The notes: generated from the letters alone by a model not told the origin. Shown: positions 7,875-17,159, counted from the stretch's first letter. The stretch is DNA of 64,000 nucleotides from Roseateles sp. YR242 (GCF_900109745.1 NZ_FOAV01000004.1:180245-244244); one strand, 5' to 3'. Translations and numbers: made by a program.

Positions 7875-10367
7875 TCAGGCCTTGGCGCTGGCGCCAGCCC
7901 CAGCCCCAGCACTCAGCGCCGCCAGTTGCTTGCGGGCGCGCGCCGTGGCGCGTTCCAGCAGATAGGCGCTCTCAAACGCTCGCAACCGGCTGCTCTCGCA
8001 CATCTTGCGCAGCATGCGCGAGGTCATGGTCAGCGTGCCATGGTGACGGTCACCATGCGTGAAGATGAAGAAGCTGCGGCCACCACTGATGTGGGCCAGC
8101 CGCACCTTGATCCATTTGCCGTCACGGTGCATCTGGTAGGCGAAGCCCAGTTGCAGATGCTCCAGCAGCAGCACGCCGGCGGCCGGTTCGGGCGCCTCAT
8201 CGGCGGGCGGCAGACCATCAATGCTGATGTCCACCGCCATCAGCGGGCGCTGTTCCTCGGCGGTCAGGTCGATGTCGATCTGGCCGTCCCAATCCACCTG
8301 ATGGTCATCGACCAGGCCCAGGCGGCGGGCTTCCTCGTCAGTGAGCCGTTCGGTGAGGTCCAGGTCCAGCGGCGCCTGTGCCGGCAGGTCCTGCTCACGC
8401 GGCGGCGCGATGCCGAAGACGGTTTCCAGCTGCTTGGCCAGCAGGTTGTATTCCAGCGGGCTGAGGGCCTGGCCCTTGAGCGAATCCGCATGGGCCGGCA
8501 GCAGCTCGGCGAAGAACTTCTTGCGTTCCGACTCAGGCCACCGGACCAGGTCCAGCCCCTCATTGAGCGTGCGCATGAGCACCGGCAGCGAAGCCAGGAA
8601 GGCCTGGCGCTGCTGCGGCGAGGTCTTGGGCTGGACCGACAGGACGATGTCCCGGCCCATGTTGCGCAGCCGGTCCACCAGGCCGGCATCCAGGTCAGGA
8701 TGCCGCGAGGCGTGCACCAGCACCTCGCTCCAGGTCTTGGTCAGGAACACGCGCAGGAACTCGCGCATGTCCACATTGGCCATGGCCTGCTGCAGCTGCT
8801 GCATGTAGCGTTGCTGCAGACGGAGCTCTGTTTCCTTGCGTTCGACGAGGCCGGCGGCGTCGCCGTGCGACTTCAGGGACGTCGCCGTCTGCTCCGCGAT
8901 GAACTGCTCGACCTGGTTGAGCTTGGCGTCATACAGGTCCATGCGGTCGAAGTCGCCGCTGACGATGTCCTGGATGAGTTCACGCACCAGCGCGAGGAAG
9001 GATTTACCCGGGTCCTCGTTGAAGTCGTCGTAGGCGGCGCCCAGCGAGGCGATGCGGTTGACCAGGCGGCGCACCGGGTGGCGCCGCGAGGAGAAGAAGG
9101 TCCGGTCGCCCAGTGCCGCACGCAGCACCGGCAGCTGCAGGCGTGCAATCTGCTGCGACATCAGCGGTGGCAGCTTGGGGTCGGACAGGATCTGGTCGAA
9201 CAGACCGGCCACCACGTCGATGACCATGTGGTCCAGCGAGCCGTTGGCGGCCTGGCGCAACTCATCCCGGTGCATGTGGATGAGATTGGGCGGCAGGACC
9301 AGCGGGACGCCTTCCATCATCGGGCCACCGGCCCCGACGGTGTCACCTTCCCAGTGCTGCCACTGGCTGGGCGTGCCGAGGCCGCCCAGGGGCATGCCAC
9401 CGGTGATGGGCCCGCTCAGGCCACCACCCATGCCCCCGCCTAGTGCGGGCAATGGGCTTTGGGCCAGCCGACGCAGCAGGTCCATGAGTTGCGGGTCCAC
9501 GCCGCCCACCAGGGGATAGCCGCCCGCAAAGGCGCCATGACCACTCTGGCCGCCGACGCCACCACCCATCCCGCCGTGGCCGCCGCCGATCCCGCCCAGG
9601 CCACCCGGGCGGGTGGGGAACCCGTGCGGGCCACTGTGGCTGTTCAGGGCGCCAGGCTGCGTGGCGAAGCGGCTGTCGGTCTGCAGCGGCGCATGCGCGC
9701 TGTTGCCACCCATGCCGCCGCGCAAGGACTGGCCCCGCGAGGAGTCGCCGGCCCGCACGCGCATGTCCTGCGGGCGCAGGCCGCGGGTGCGGAACATGTT
9801 GGCGATGTCCGCATAGCAGGCCTTCATTTCCTGGGCCAGCGCGCGGGTGAGTTCGTCGATCAGGACCTGACGGGTGTCATTGTCATCAGTGACGGCGTAC
9901 ACCCCGTCAATCAGGGCCTGGGCAATATTCTGCGGGCGCAGGGGATGGCGGTCTTCCTTGCCGGCCATGCCGGGGATGCTGCCGATATAACCATCGACCT
10001 CCCGCAGCTCCCACTCACTCTGGTGGCCGATGGCCAGCCCAATGCGGTCGGCCGCGACCAGGGCATTGACCTGGTCGTCATCCATCAGTGAGAGTTCATC
10101 CCACTGGGTGTTCTTGTGGGCGCCGGGGGCGGGCGGGCTGCTGGTGTCCTCGGCCTGCCGGCGCATGGACTGGTCAAAGCGCTGCGAGAACAGGGCCTGC
10201 TGCTTGCGGAAGATGAATTGCGCAGACAACAGCGCATCCCGCCGCTTCGCCTGTCCAGCGGACAGGGCGGCGAGGCCCAGGCCTTCGGCTCCGCGCTCGG
10301 CGGCTTGTTCCACCGCCGTGCGCACGCGCTGCAGGGCGGCGTCGAGGTGGGGATTGAGACGGTTCAT
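7875..10367 (-). CDS. DUF1631 family protein, large cytoplasmic protein of unknown function
   Basis: An 830-residue protein of the DUF1631 family, found mainly in beta- and gammaproteobacteria; no activity is known. The N-terminal 200 residues (helical, with the LMDDDQVN motif) and the C-terminal half are family-like, including a PilZ-like end near residues 700-800. Between about residues 220 and 345 lies a glycine/histidine-rich insert (GGIGGGHGGMGGGVGGQ), probably disordered. The start MNRLNPHL was chosen because the 33 codons upstream are not conserved-looking. The gene is alone on this strand, convergent with pdxA. Confidence 0.8.
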   Translation of the reverse strand: MNRLNPHLDAALQRVRTAVEQAAERGAEGLGLAALSAGQAKRRDALLSAQFIFRKQQALFSQRFDQSMRRQAEDTSSPPAPGAHKNTQWDELSLMDDDQVNALVAADRIGLAIGHQSEWELREVDGYIGSIPGMAGKEDRHPLRPQNIAQALIDGVYAVTDDNDTRQVLIDELTRALAQEMKACYADIANMFRTRGLRPQDMRVRAGDSSRGQSLRGGMGGNSAHAPLQTDSRFATQPGALNSHSGPHGFPTRPGGLGGIGGGHGGMGGGVGGQSGHGAFAGGYPLVGGVDPQLMDLLRRLAQSPLPALGGGMGGGLSGPITGGMPLGGLGTPSQWQHWEGDTVGAGGPMMEGVPLVLPPNLIHMHRDELRQAANGSLDHMVIDVVAGLFDQILSDPKLPPLMSQQIARLQLPVLRAALGDRTFFSSRRHPVRRLVNRIASLGAAYDDFNEDPGKSFLALVRELIQDIVSGDFDRMDLYDAKLNQVEQFIAEQTATSLKSHGDAAGLVERKETELRLQQRYMQQLQQAMANVDMREFLRVFLTKTWSEVLVHASRHPDLDAGLVDRLRNMGRDIVLSVQPKTSPQQRQAFLASLPVLMRTLNEGLDLVRWPESERKKFFAELLPAHADSLKGQALSPLEYNLLAKQLETVFGIAPPREQDLPAQAPLDLDLTERLTDEEARRLGLVDDHQVDWDGQIDIDLTAEEQRPLMAVDISIDGLPPADEAPEPAAGVLLLEHLQLGFAYQMHRDGKWIKVRLAHISGGRSFFIFTHGDRHHGTLTMTSRMLRKMCESSRLRAFESAYLLERATARARKQLAALSAGAGAGASAKA

Positions 10368-10488
10368 GGATCCATCAGGGCGCGCATTGTGGTGACCACA
10401 CCACAGCATGAAGTATCGTCCATGCAAGCCCCCCACTCGGGCGGGACCCGCACGGTCTTCGCGCAAAAGCTGACGTTTTTAGAAGGCT

Positions 10489-10923
10489 TTACGCTTTGTC
10501 ACGAATCAAGGCGTCACGAATTTCGCGAAGCAGCTTCACGTCATCAGGTTCCACGGCCGGTTTGGTCGGGGTGGCTCGCTTGAGGCGGTTCACCTGCTTG
10601 ATCATCAAAAAGATGATGAAGGCCAGGATGAAGAAGTTAAGCAGCACGGTCAGGAAGCTGCCGTAGGCAAAGAGTGGCACGCCGGCCTTGGTCAGCGCCT
10701 CATAAGTGAGCGGGCCGGTGTAGTTGGCCGGCGGGGCGCTCAGCATGATGAAGTAGTTGCTGAAATCGAGCCCCCCGACCACCTTGCCCACCAGCGGCAT
10801 GATCAGATCCTTGACCACCGAGTCGACGATCTTGCCGAAAGCGCCGCCAATGATCACGCCGACGGCCAGGTCCATCACATTGCCCTTGACCGCGAACTCG
10901 CGGAACTCGGTAAGAAAGCCCAT
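10489..10923 (-). CDS. mscL: Large-conductance mechanosensitive channel MscL
   Basis: A 144-residue channel that opens under membrane tension to release solutes during osmotic downshock. The N-terminal helix [16 protein letters not shown], the pore-lining TM1 ([20 protein letters not shown]), the periplasmic loop with GPLTYEAL and TM2 followed by the C-terminal helix [10 protein letters not shown] are all recognisable. The longer in-frame start is rejected since MscL proteins begin at MGF. It is divergent from petA. Confidence 0.97.
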   Translation of the reverse strand: MGFLTEFREFAVKGNVMDLAVGVIIGGAFGKIVDSVVKDLIMPLVGKVVGGLDFSNYFIMLSAPPANYTGPLTYEALTKAGVPLFAYGSFLTVLLNFFILAFIIFLMIKQVNRLKRATPTKPAVEPDDVKLLREIRDALIRDKA

Positions 10924-11140
10924 GCCCTTGCTCCTTGCATCAGGTGTTTGAACGCGCGGCACTGCGCCGCAAGCCAAGCATCCTAACGGGCTTCGCGCCA
11001 CGACAAATGTCAACTTGGTGCGCTCATGCACATCGGTAGAGCGCCTTAGAGTCAAGGTGGTTTTTCATGCCTAGAATCTTTGGTTGCCCCCTATCAGAAG
11101 TTCCCTGGAAGTTCCCAGAAAGCTCCGTTTAAGGACCCTC

Positions 11141-11737
11141 ATGAGTGACCAGCAAGTGGACAAAGGCAAGCGCAACTGGATCATCGCCACTGGTTGTGCT
11201 GGCGCCGTAGGCGGTGTGGCAACAGCGGTTCCATTCGTCAGCACCTTCGCCCCGTCCGAGCGGGCCAAGGCGGCCGGCGCTGCAGTAGAAGTGGATGTGG
11301 GAGGCCTGGCCCCCGGTGAGAAACTCACCGTGGAATGGCGGGGCAAGCCGGTCTGGATCGTTCGTCGTACGCCAGACCAGTTGAGTGGTCTCAAGGGCAA
11401 CGACCCCGAGCTGGCCGACCCCTCGTCCGACCGCAAGGCGTTCCCCATGCCCGAGTACGCCAAGAACGAGTGGCGTTCCATCAAGCCCGAATACCTCGTG
11501 GTGGTCGGCATCTGCTCCCACCTGGGCTGCTCGCCCAGCGACAGGTTCCAGGCCGGTGCACAGCCCTCGCTGCCGGACAACTGGCACGGCGGTTTCCTCT
11601 GCCCGTGCCACGGCTCCACCTTTGACATGGCCGGGCGGGTGTTCAAGAACAAACCCGCACCGGACAACCTCGAAGTGCCGCCCCACATGTACCTGTCCGA
11701 CACCAAGTTGTTGATCGGTGAAGACAAGAAAGCCTAA
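11141..11737 (+). CDS. petA: Ubiquinol-cytochrome c reductase Rieske iron-sulfur subunit
   Basis: A 198-residue subunit of cytochrome bc1, carrying the 2Fe-2S cluster that takes the first electron from ubiquinol. The cluster-binding motifs are CSHLGC and CPCHGS, with ligands Cys and His in each. The N-terminal membrane helix (about residues 12-33) acts as an uncleaved export signal. ATG 11141 matches the usual start MSDQQVDKGKR; earlier codons are not family-like. A TAGAAT hexamer at 11072-11077 is a possible -10 element. petB follows after 21 bases. Confidence 0.96.
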   Translation: MSDQQVDKGKRNWIIATGCAGAVGGVATAVPFVSTFAPSERAKAAGAAVEVDVGGLAPGEKLTVEWRGKPVWIVRRTPDQLSGLKGNDPELADPSSDRKAFPMPEYAKNEWRSIKPEYLVVVGICSHLGCSPSDRFQAGAQPSLPDNWHGGFLCPCHGSTFDMAGRVFKNKPAPDNLEVPPHMYLSDTKLLIGEDKKA

Positions 11738-11758
11738 CCCCGGACCGAGGCAGACAAC

Positions 11759-13159
11759 ATGGCTGAATTCAAGGAAGCACCCGCCGGCGCCCCTTTAGGT
11801 GCCAAGCTCCTGACGTGGGTGGACAACCGTTTTCCCGCATCCAAGCTGTTCAAGGAGCACATGTCGGAGTACTACGCTCCGAAAAACTTCAACTGGTGGT
11901 ACATCTTCGGCTCGCTGGCCCTGCTGGTGCTGGTGATCCAGATCGTCACCGGCATCTTCCTGGTGATGCACTACAAGCCCGATTCGTCGCTGGCTTTTGC
12001 ATCGGTCGAGTACATCATGCGGGATGTCCCCTGGGGATGGCTGGTCCGCTACATGCATTCCACCGGGGCCTCCGCGTTCTTCGTGGTCGTCTACCTGCAC
12101 ATGTTCCGCGGCCTGCTCTATGGCTCCTACCGCAAGCCTCGTGAGCTGGTCTGGATCTTCGGTTGCGCCATCTTCCTGTGCCTGATGGCGGAGGCCTTCA
12201 TGGGCTATCTGCTGCCCTGGGGGCAGATGTCCTACTGGGGGGCGCAGGTGATCGTGAACCTGTTCGCCGCCGTGCCCGTCATCGGCCCGGACCTGGCGCT
12301 GATGATCCGCGGGGATTTTGTGGTGGGTGACGCCACACTGAACCGCTTCTTCAGCTTCCACGTCATCGCAGTGCCGCTGGTGCTGATCGGCCTGGTGGTG
12401 GCCCACATCATCGCGCTGCACGAGGTGGGGTCCAACAACCCGGATGGCGTGGAGATCAAGGCGACCAAGGACGCCCGTGGTGTGCCGCTGGATGGCATCC
12501 CCTTCCATCCGTACTACACGGTGCACGACATCTTCGGCGTGGGCATCTTCCTGATGGCCTTCTCCGCCGTGGTGTTCTTTGCGCCAGAGTTCGGCGGCTA
12601 CTTCCTGGAGTACAACAACTTCGTCCCGGCCGACCCGCTGAAGACGCCGCCGCACATCGCGCCGGTCTGGTACTTCACGCCGTTCTACTCGATGCTGCGC
12701 GCCACCACCGATGTGATGGTGAAGGTGCTGTGCGTGCTGGTGGCGGCGGGCGTGGTGCTGACGGTGCTGCGCGGCCGCTTCTCCGGTCTGGGCAAGGTCA
12801 TCACCGCTGCGGTGGGGCTGGTCGCCATCGCCCTGCTGCTCTCGATCGACGCCAAGTTCTGGGGCGTGGTGGTGATGGGCGGTGCCGTGGTGATCCTGTT
12901 CTTCCTGCCCTGGCTGGACCGCAGCCCGGTGAAGTCCATCCGCTACCGGCCGGGCTGGCACCTGGGGTTGTACATCGTCTTCGTGGTGGTGTTCCTCATC
13001 CTCGGGGTGCTGGGCACGCTGGCCCCGTCGGACTTCTTCACCCTCGTCTCCCAGGTGGGCACGCTGTTTTACTTCGGCTTCTTCCTGTTGATGCCGTGGT
13101 GGACCCGTCTGGGCACCTTCAAGCCGGTGCCTGACCGCGTCACCTTCCACCCGCACTGA
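11759..13159 (+). CDS. petB: Cytochrome b subunit of the bc1 complex
   Basis: A 466-residue membrane protein with the two b-type haems and the quinone sites. Conserved features are WNWW-like NFNWWYIFGS, RYMHSTGAS with a haem histidine, GYLLPWGQMSYWG at the Qo site, the second haem-ligand region SFHVIAVPL plus VVAHIIALHEVGSNNP, and the PEF(G) segment near residue 280. The C-terminal two helices (subunit IV-like part) are present, so the protein is full-length. It is the central gene of petABC. Confidence 0.97.
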   Translation: MAEFKEAPAGAPLGAKLLTWVDNRFPASKLFKEHMSEYYAPKNFNWWYIFGSLALLVLVIQIVTGIFLVMHYKPDSSLAFASVEYIMRDVPWGWLVRYMHSTGASAFFVVVYLHMFRGLLYGSYRKPRELVWIFGCAIFLCLMAEAFMGYLLPWGQMSYWGAQVIVNLFAAVPVIGPDLALMIRGDFVVGDATLNRFFSFHVIAVPLVLIGLVVAHIIALHEVGSNNPDGVEIKATKDARGVPLDGIPFHPYYTVHDIFGVGIFLMAFSAVVFFAPEFGGYFLEYNNFVPADPLKTPPHIAPVWYFTPFYSMLRATTDVMVKVLCVLVAAGVVLTVLRGRFSGLGKVITAAVGLVAIALLLSIDAKFWGVVVMGGAVVILFFLPWLDRSPVKSIRYRPGWHLGLYIVFVVVFLILGVLGTLAPSDFFTLVSQVGTLFYFGFFLLMPWWTRLGTFKPVPDRVTFHPH

Positions 13160-13184
13160 GCTGCGAACGTCACGGAGTCGAAGA

Positions 13185-13967
13185 ATGAAGAAACTCATCG
13201 CCCTGCTGGTGACGTCCCTGGCACTGGGGACGGCCCTGGTGCCGGCGGCGCAGGCCAACGAAGGCGGCGTCGAATGGGACCGCTTCCCTGTCGCCAAGAT
13301 GAACGACGTGGCCGCGCTACAGCACGGCGCCAAGTTGTTCGTGAACTATTGCCTGAACTGCCATTCTGCGTCCTACATGCGGTACAACCGCCTCAAGGAC
13401 CTGCAACTGACCGACGAGCAAATCAAGGCCAATCTGCTGTTTGCGGGGGAAAAAGTGGGTGAAACCATGAAGGTTTCCCTCGATCCCAAGCAGGCCAAGG
13501 CCTGGTTCGGCGCGGCCCCGCCCGACCTCACCGTCATCGCCCGTGCCAAGGCGGATGGCAGCAAAGGTTCGGGGGCAGACTATCTCTACACGTATCTGCG
13601 AAAATACTATCGGGACGATACCAAGGCCACGGGATGGAATAATCTCGTGTTCCCCAGCGTGGCAATGCCACATGTGCTGTGGGAGCTCCAGGGTGTCCGC
13701 ACCGCCAAGTTCGAGGATCGACCGGATCCGCATGACCATCACAAGGTCACGCAGGTCTTCGCCGGTTTCGAGCAGGTGACCCCCGGGACGTTGTCGCCGC
13801 AAGAATTCGACGAGTCGGTTGCCGATCTGGTGGCCTATCTCCAATGGATGGGCGAACCGGCCCAGGGCACGCGATTCCGTCTCGGCGTGGTCGTGGTGCT
13901 GTTCCTGTTGGTGTTTACCGTATTCGCGTGGCGCTTGAACGCCTCCTTCTGGAAGGACGTCAAGTAA
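13185..13967 (+). CDS. petC: Cytochrome c1 subunit of the bc1 complex
   Basis: A 260-residue periplasm-facing haem protein. A signal peptide ends after VPAAQA. The haem c motif CLNCH sits near residue 60, followed by the conserved SYMRYNRL. The sixth-ligand region lies around SVAMPHVLWELQG, and a C-terminal membrane anchor spans about residues 228-248. Haem attachment needs the Ccm system encoded 6 kb downstream on the other strand. A hairpin follows the gene. Confidence 0.96.
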   Translation: MKKLIALLVTSLALGTALVPAAQANEGGVEWDRFPVAKMNDVAALQHGAKLFVNYCLNCHSASYMRYNRLKDLQLTDEQIKANLLFAGEKVGETMKVSLDPKQAKAWFGAAPPDLTVIARAKADGSKGSGADYLYTYLRKYYRDDTKATGWNNLVFPSVAMPHVLWELQGVRTAKFEDRPDPHDHHKVTQVFAGFEQVTPGTLSPQEFDESVADLVAYLQWMGEPAQGTRFRLGVVVVLFLLVFTVFAWRLNASFWKDVK

Positions 13968-13999
13968 GTCGATGATCCGGCCTCGGCCGGGTCCTCCCG

Positions 14000-14031
14000 C
14001 GCAGTGGGTGCTGAAAGGCTCCACTGCGTTT
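14000..14031 (+). terminator. Probable terminator after petABC
   Basis: CGCAGTGG at 14000-14007 pairs with CCACTGCG at 14021-14028 around a 13-base loop, followed by TTTGCCTTTTG. It sits between petC and sspA. The long loop makes it a weaker candidate than others in the window. Confidence 0.5.
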
Positions 14032-14090
14032 GCCTTTTGTTTGGTTAGAAAACGATGAAGCCTCGCGGCTTCGATCAGGAGTCCACTGCC

Positions 14091-14708
14091 ATGATGGTGC
14101 TTTATTCCGGAACGACTTGCCCTTATTCGCACCGTTGCCGTTTCGTCTTGTTCGAGAAGGGCATGGACTTCGAGATCCGGGACGTTGATCTCTTCGCCAA
14201 GCCTGAAGACATCGCACTGATGAACCCGTACAACGAGGTGCCCATCCTGGTGGAGCGCGACCTCATCCTGTACGAATCGCACATCATCAACGAGTACATC
14301 GACGAACGCTTCCCGCATCCGCAGCTGATGCCTGGGGACCCGGTGGCCCGTGCACGTGTGCGTCTGTTCCTCTTCAATTTCGAGAAGGAACTGTTCGCCA
14401 ACGTCAACATCCTGGAAAACCGTGGCCAGCCCGTCAAGCCGACGGAAAAGCAGCTGGAAAAGGCACGTGCGCAGATCCGCGACCGTTTGACCCAGCTCGC
14501 CCCGATCTTCCTGAAGAACAAGTACATGCTGGGCGACGACTTCAGCATGCTGGACGTGGCCATTGCCCCGCTACTGTGGCGTCTGGACTACTACGGCATC
14601 GACATGTCGAAGAACGCCCTGCCGCTGCTGAAGTACGCCGAACGCATCTTCTCGCGTCCGGCCTATATCGAGGCGCTGACGCCGTCCGAGAAGGTGATGC
14701 GCAAGTAA
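14091..14708 (+). CDS. sspA: Stringent starvation protein A (GST-fold)
   Basis: A 205-residue glutathione S-transferase-fold protein that binds RNA polymerase in Gram-negative bacteria. The N-terminal MMVLYSGTTCPYSHRCR and the conserved NPYNEVPILVERDLILYES are typical of SspA. An AGGAG at 14077-14081 fits the ATG at 14091 and decides against the ATG 36 bases earlier. sspB follows after 13 bases. The petABC-sspAB order is standard in betaproteobacteria. Confidence 0.94.
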   Translation: MMVLYSGTTCPYSHRCRFVLFEKGMDFEIRDVDLFAKPEDIALMNPYNEVPILVERDLILYESHIINEYIDERFPHPQLMPGDPVARARVRLFLFNFEKELFANVNILENRGQPVKPTEKQLEKARAQIRDRLTQLAPIFLKNKYMLGDDFSMLDVAIAPLLWRLDYYGIDMSKNALPLLKYAERIFSRPAYIEALTPSEKVMRK

Positions 14709-14721
14709 TACACTGCCAGTC

Positions 14722-15309
14722 ATGGACGACAGCAAGGATGGCGGCGGCACTGCCGCCAGCTCGACGCGGCCTTATTTGATCCGCGCCCTGCACGAGTGGT
14801 GCACCGACAACGGTTTCACGCCCTACATCGCGGTTCACGTAGACCGTACGGTGCAGGTGCCCCTGGAATACGTGAGCAACAACGAAATTGTGCTCAACGT
14901 CGGTTTTGAGGCGACCAGCAATCTGGATCTCGGCAACGAGTTGATCCAGTTCAAGGCTCGTTTTGGCGGCTCGGCGCGCGAGATCATCGTGCCGGTGGAT
15001 CATGTGGTGGCCATTTATGCCCGTGAAAACGGGCAGGGCATGGCCTTTCCGCCGCCTTCGGCGGAGGAGGGGGCTGCGGCTGCGCACCGGCCGTCTGCGG
15101 CCGCACCTGCTGCTGCGGCCGCCCCGCGTGGGCTGCGCCTGGCCACCGAGGCGGATGGCGAGACGGCGGGTGCCAAGCCCGAGGTCCCGTCCCAGCCGAC
15201 GCCGGTGCCCACCCCCCGCGGCAACGCGAGTGGGGACGATGGCAGCGGGGACGACGATCCTGGCGGCGCGCCGTCGGGTGGTCGTCCGGCGCTGAAGCGA
15301 GTGAAATAA
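14722..15309 (+). CDS. sspB: ClpXP adaptor SspB
   Basis: A 195-residue adaptor that delivers ssrA-tagged and other proteins to ClpXP. The folded domain (about residues 15-112) has the SspB signature TRPYLIRALHEWCTDNGFTPYI and the substrate-groove strand AIYARENGQGM. The long alanine/proline-rich linker leads to a C-terminal segment, GRPALKRVK, that matches the ClpX-binding tail of SspB. The gene directly follows sspA. Confidence 0.94.
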   Translation: MDDSKDGGGTAASSTRPYLIRALHEWCTDNGFTPYIAVHVDRTVQVPLEYVSNNEIVLNVGFEATSNLDLGNELIQFKARFGGSAREIIVPVDHVVAIYARENGQGMAFPPPSAEEGAAAAHRPSAAAPAAAAAPRGLRLATEADGETAGAKPEVPSQPTPVPTPRGNASGDDGSGDDDPGGAPSGGRPALKRVK

Positions 15310-15322
15310 CGCGCAACTCGCC

Positions 15323-15350
15323 TTGAGGCCCTCTGGACTGCGTCTAGAAT
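15323..15350 (+). promoter_or_regulatory. Promoter of the tRNA-Thr gene
   Basis: TTGAGG at 15323-15328 (-35) and TAGAAT at 15345-15350 (-10) are separated by 16 bases. A GC-rich stretch (GCGGGCCTGC) follows the -10, as is common at stringently controlled stable-RNA promoters. Transcription would start near 15357, leaving a 5' leader of about 43 bases before the mature tRNA. Confidence 0.6.
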
Positions 15351-15399
15351 GCGGGCCTGCCGTTGAGGAACTGAACTCAACGGCAACAGTTTTCAGCGT

Positions 15400-15475
15400 G
15401 CCGGCTTAGCTCAGTTGGTAGAGCAACCGCCTTGTAAGCGGTAGGTCATCAGTTCGAATCCGATAGCCGGCACCA
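15400..15475 (+). tRNA. tRNA-Thr (anticodon UGU)
   Basis: A complete 76-base cloverleaf. The acceptor stem pairs GCCGGCT (15400-15406) with AGCCGGC (15465-15471), the discriminator is A and CCA is encoded at 15473-15475. The anticodon stem ACCGC/GCGGT encloses the loop CTTGTAA, giving anticodon TGT at 15433-15435. The T-loop TTCGAAT is normal. The tRNA lies between sspB and a strong terminator. Confidence 0.97.
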
Positions 15476-15481
15476 AAAAGT

Positions 15482-15517
15482 AAACGGGATCAAGCCTTTG
15501 GGCTTGGTCCCGTTTTT
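15482..15517. terminator. Strong rho-independent terminator after tRNA-Thr
   Basis: A 15-base-pair stem (15482-15496 with 15501-15515, one G-T pair) closes a 4-base loop TTTG and is followed by a T-rich run. AAAA precedes the stem, so it can also terminate the convergent minus-strand gene whose stop lies at 15528. Confidence 0.9.
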
Positions 15518-15527
15518 CTTTGGGCTG

Positions 15528-16961
15528 TCAGTTCACCGCCGCTGCCGCCGAAGGGCCTTGCTTCGGCAATTCCTTCGGCCCATCCTTCGGCCCATCCCTC
15601 GGCACATCCAGCGCAGGCTTTGCCGCCGCTGCCCCCGGCACGCAACGCGAGGCCGCGGTGATCGGCACCGGCTTCAGGTCTCCATTGGGCAGGATGCGGT
15701 TGACGGTCATCATGCACAGGCCCTTTTCGGCCGCCCGCACGTTCTTGGCTTCGTAATCAACGCCTGGCACCGCAATGAACGAGCCCGAGGTCATCTGGCA
15801 GGCCGGCGTGCCGATGCGCACCGTGGTCGGTTCACCCGCAGGAATCGCGTGTTCCTGATAGAACCATTTGGCCCCCATGTTCCAACCGCCAGCCTCCACG
15901 CTGCGCGAGAGTTCAGTCGCCGGCATGCCGATCGAGAGATTACTCGTGGCGCCTACCAATGACTTGAATGAGCTGGCCAAGCCGCCGGCCACCTGGATTT
16001 CGGTGTCGTCGCTGTAGCAGGCCACACCCTTGTGCAGGTAGGCCCCGCCGCCGTTGGCGCCATACAGCCGGATGCGGGCAGGGCGGGGTTGGCCTTGTTC
16101 GTCGAACAGGGTCGGGTCCTGCATCAGGGCGAACAGGCCGGAGGGCGTCTCGCCCGGGCTGTCCGTACTGCCGGTACTGCTGGTGCTGCCGTTGCTGTCG
16201 CTGCTGGCCGGCGCCGAGCTGGCGCCTCCGGGCGGCAAGGCCTTGCGCATCCGCACGGCCATGATCTTCTGCATGTCTTCCATGCGCTCCAGCAGATCAC
16301 GCACGTTGTCAGCGGTCCGCTTCTCGGTGGCTTCGGCCATCTCCTGGCTACAGCTTCGCTCCGCCGCCTGCTTGTGCCCGGGCAGGTTCATGGCAGCGCC
16401 GGAGAGGTCCATGGGGCTGCGGTAGAAGGCGTAGACCTTGTTGGGCTGGCCAGTGCTGTCCCCATTGGCGAAGTAGGCCGATCCGAGCCCCATCACGGTC
16501 AGTGGTTCGCAGCGGATGAGGTAACGGCTACCGCTGCTGGTGAACTTCTCGGGCGTGGCGCCCTCCGGCGTGGTGATGGTGCGGATCCAGTACTCATACC
16601 AGACCTGTTTCTCCATGCCCGGTGGCAGCGCGCTCACGGGCACGGGCAGCGCAGCGCTCAGCATCAGGACGTAGCGTTCGCCTTTCGAGTTGGTCTTGGG
16701 TTCCCCCACGGGCTCGAATCCGCCCCGGGCCAGCGCCTCGGCCCAGCGCTCGCTCAAGCGGCTTTCCATCTTGCTGCCGGTGCCCAGGAAGGGGAGGCCA
16801 TCGGGGAAATCCCAGCGGGTGAAGATGCGGCCTTCGGCATCCAGGTTCCCGGCATAGGCGGGCATCGCGACGGCGGCGAAGAGGGCCACCAGCGTGGGGG
16901 CCACGAGTGCGGAGGCCACCGGTGCGGAGGCGTAGGAAGGGCGAGAAGTTAGCAACTGCAT
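15528..16961 (-). CDS. Secreted protein of unknown family
   Basis: A 477-residue protein I do not recognise. A signal peptide is likely (hydrophobic core about residues 15-35, cleavage after MPAYAG or just before). Six or more cysteines in the mature part (for example RSCSQEM, KGVACYSDD, GTPACQM, EKGLCMMTV, SRCVPG) suggest disulfides in the periplasm. A serine/threonine-rich spacer (SSDSNGSTSSTGSTDS) near residue 265 separates two halves. The C-terminus has a PRDGPKDGPKELPKQGP repeat. The gene is single, convergent with the tRNA, and has no neighbours that hint at a role. Confidence 0.72.
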   Translation of the reverse strand: MQLLTSRPSYASAPVASALVAPTLVALFAAVAMPAYAGNLDAEGRIFTRWDFPDGLPFLGTGSKMESRLSERWAEALARGGFEPVGEPKTNSKGERYVLMLSAALPVPVSALPPGMEKQVWYEYWIRTITTPEGATPEKFTSSGSRYLIRCEPLTVMGLGSAYFANGDSTGQPNKVYAFYRSPMDLSGAAMNLPGHKQAAERSCSQEMAEATEKRTADNVRDLLERMEDMQKIMAVRMRKALPPGGASSAPASSDSNGSTSSTGSTDSPGETPSGLFALMQDPTLFDEQGQPRPARIRLYGANGGGAYLHKGVACYSDDTEIQVAGGLASSFKSLVGATSNLSIGMPATELSRSVEAGGWNMGAKWFYQEHAIPAGEPTTVRIGTPACQMTSGSFIAVPGVDYEAKNVRAAEKGLCMMTVNRILPNGDLKPVPITAASRCVPGAAAAKPALDVPRDGPKDGPKELPKQGPSAAAAVN

Positions 16962-17138
16962 ACGCTGTGGTCGGCATGAAACTGCCGAACGCCGGCAATT
17001 TCACATTCGTTAACGTGAAAGACACGAGACGATAGACCGTGTCGCCGGGGTGCTCTTCGCTCTTCGGGGGGAATGGCGTGACGCGCGCCGTGTTCCCGTG
17101 AACAACTGCCGGGGTGCTGCCGCTGCACCGCGCATGAA

Positions 17139-17159
17139 CGTCAGGCCCGGGGCCTGACG
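17139..17159. repeat. Perfect 21-base palindrome
   Basis: CGTCAGGCCC at 17139-17148 and GGGCCTGACG at 17150-17159 flank a single G. It lies about 40 bases beyond the stop of the minus-strand ABM monooxygenase and may act as a transcription terminator (7-bp stem, 7-base loop), though no T-tract follows. The surrounding gap 16962-17197 holds no gene I can support. Confidence 0.55.

Noticed and set aside
15400-15527. An integrated element next to tRNA-Thr
   Set aside because: No integrase and no repeat of the tRNA 3' end were found downstream; the tRNA is simply followed by its terminator.
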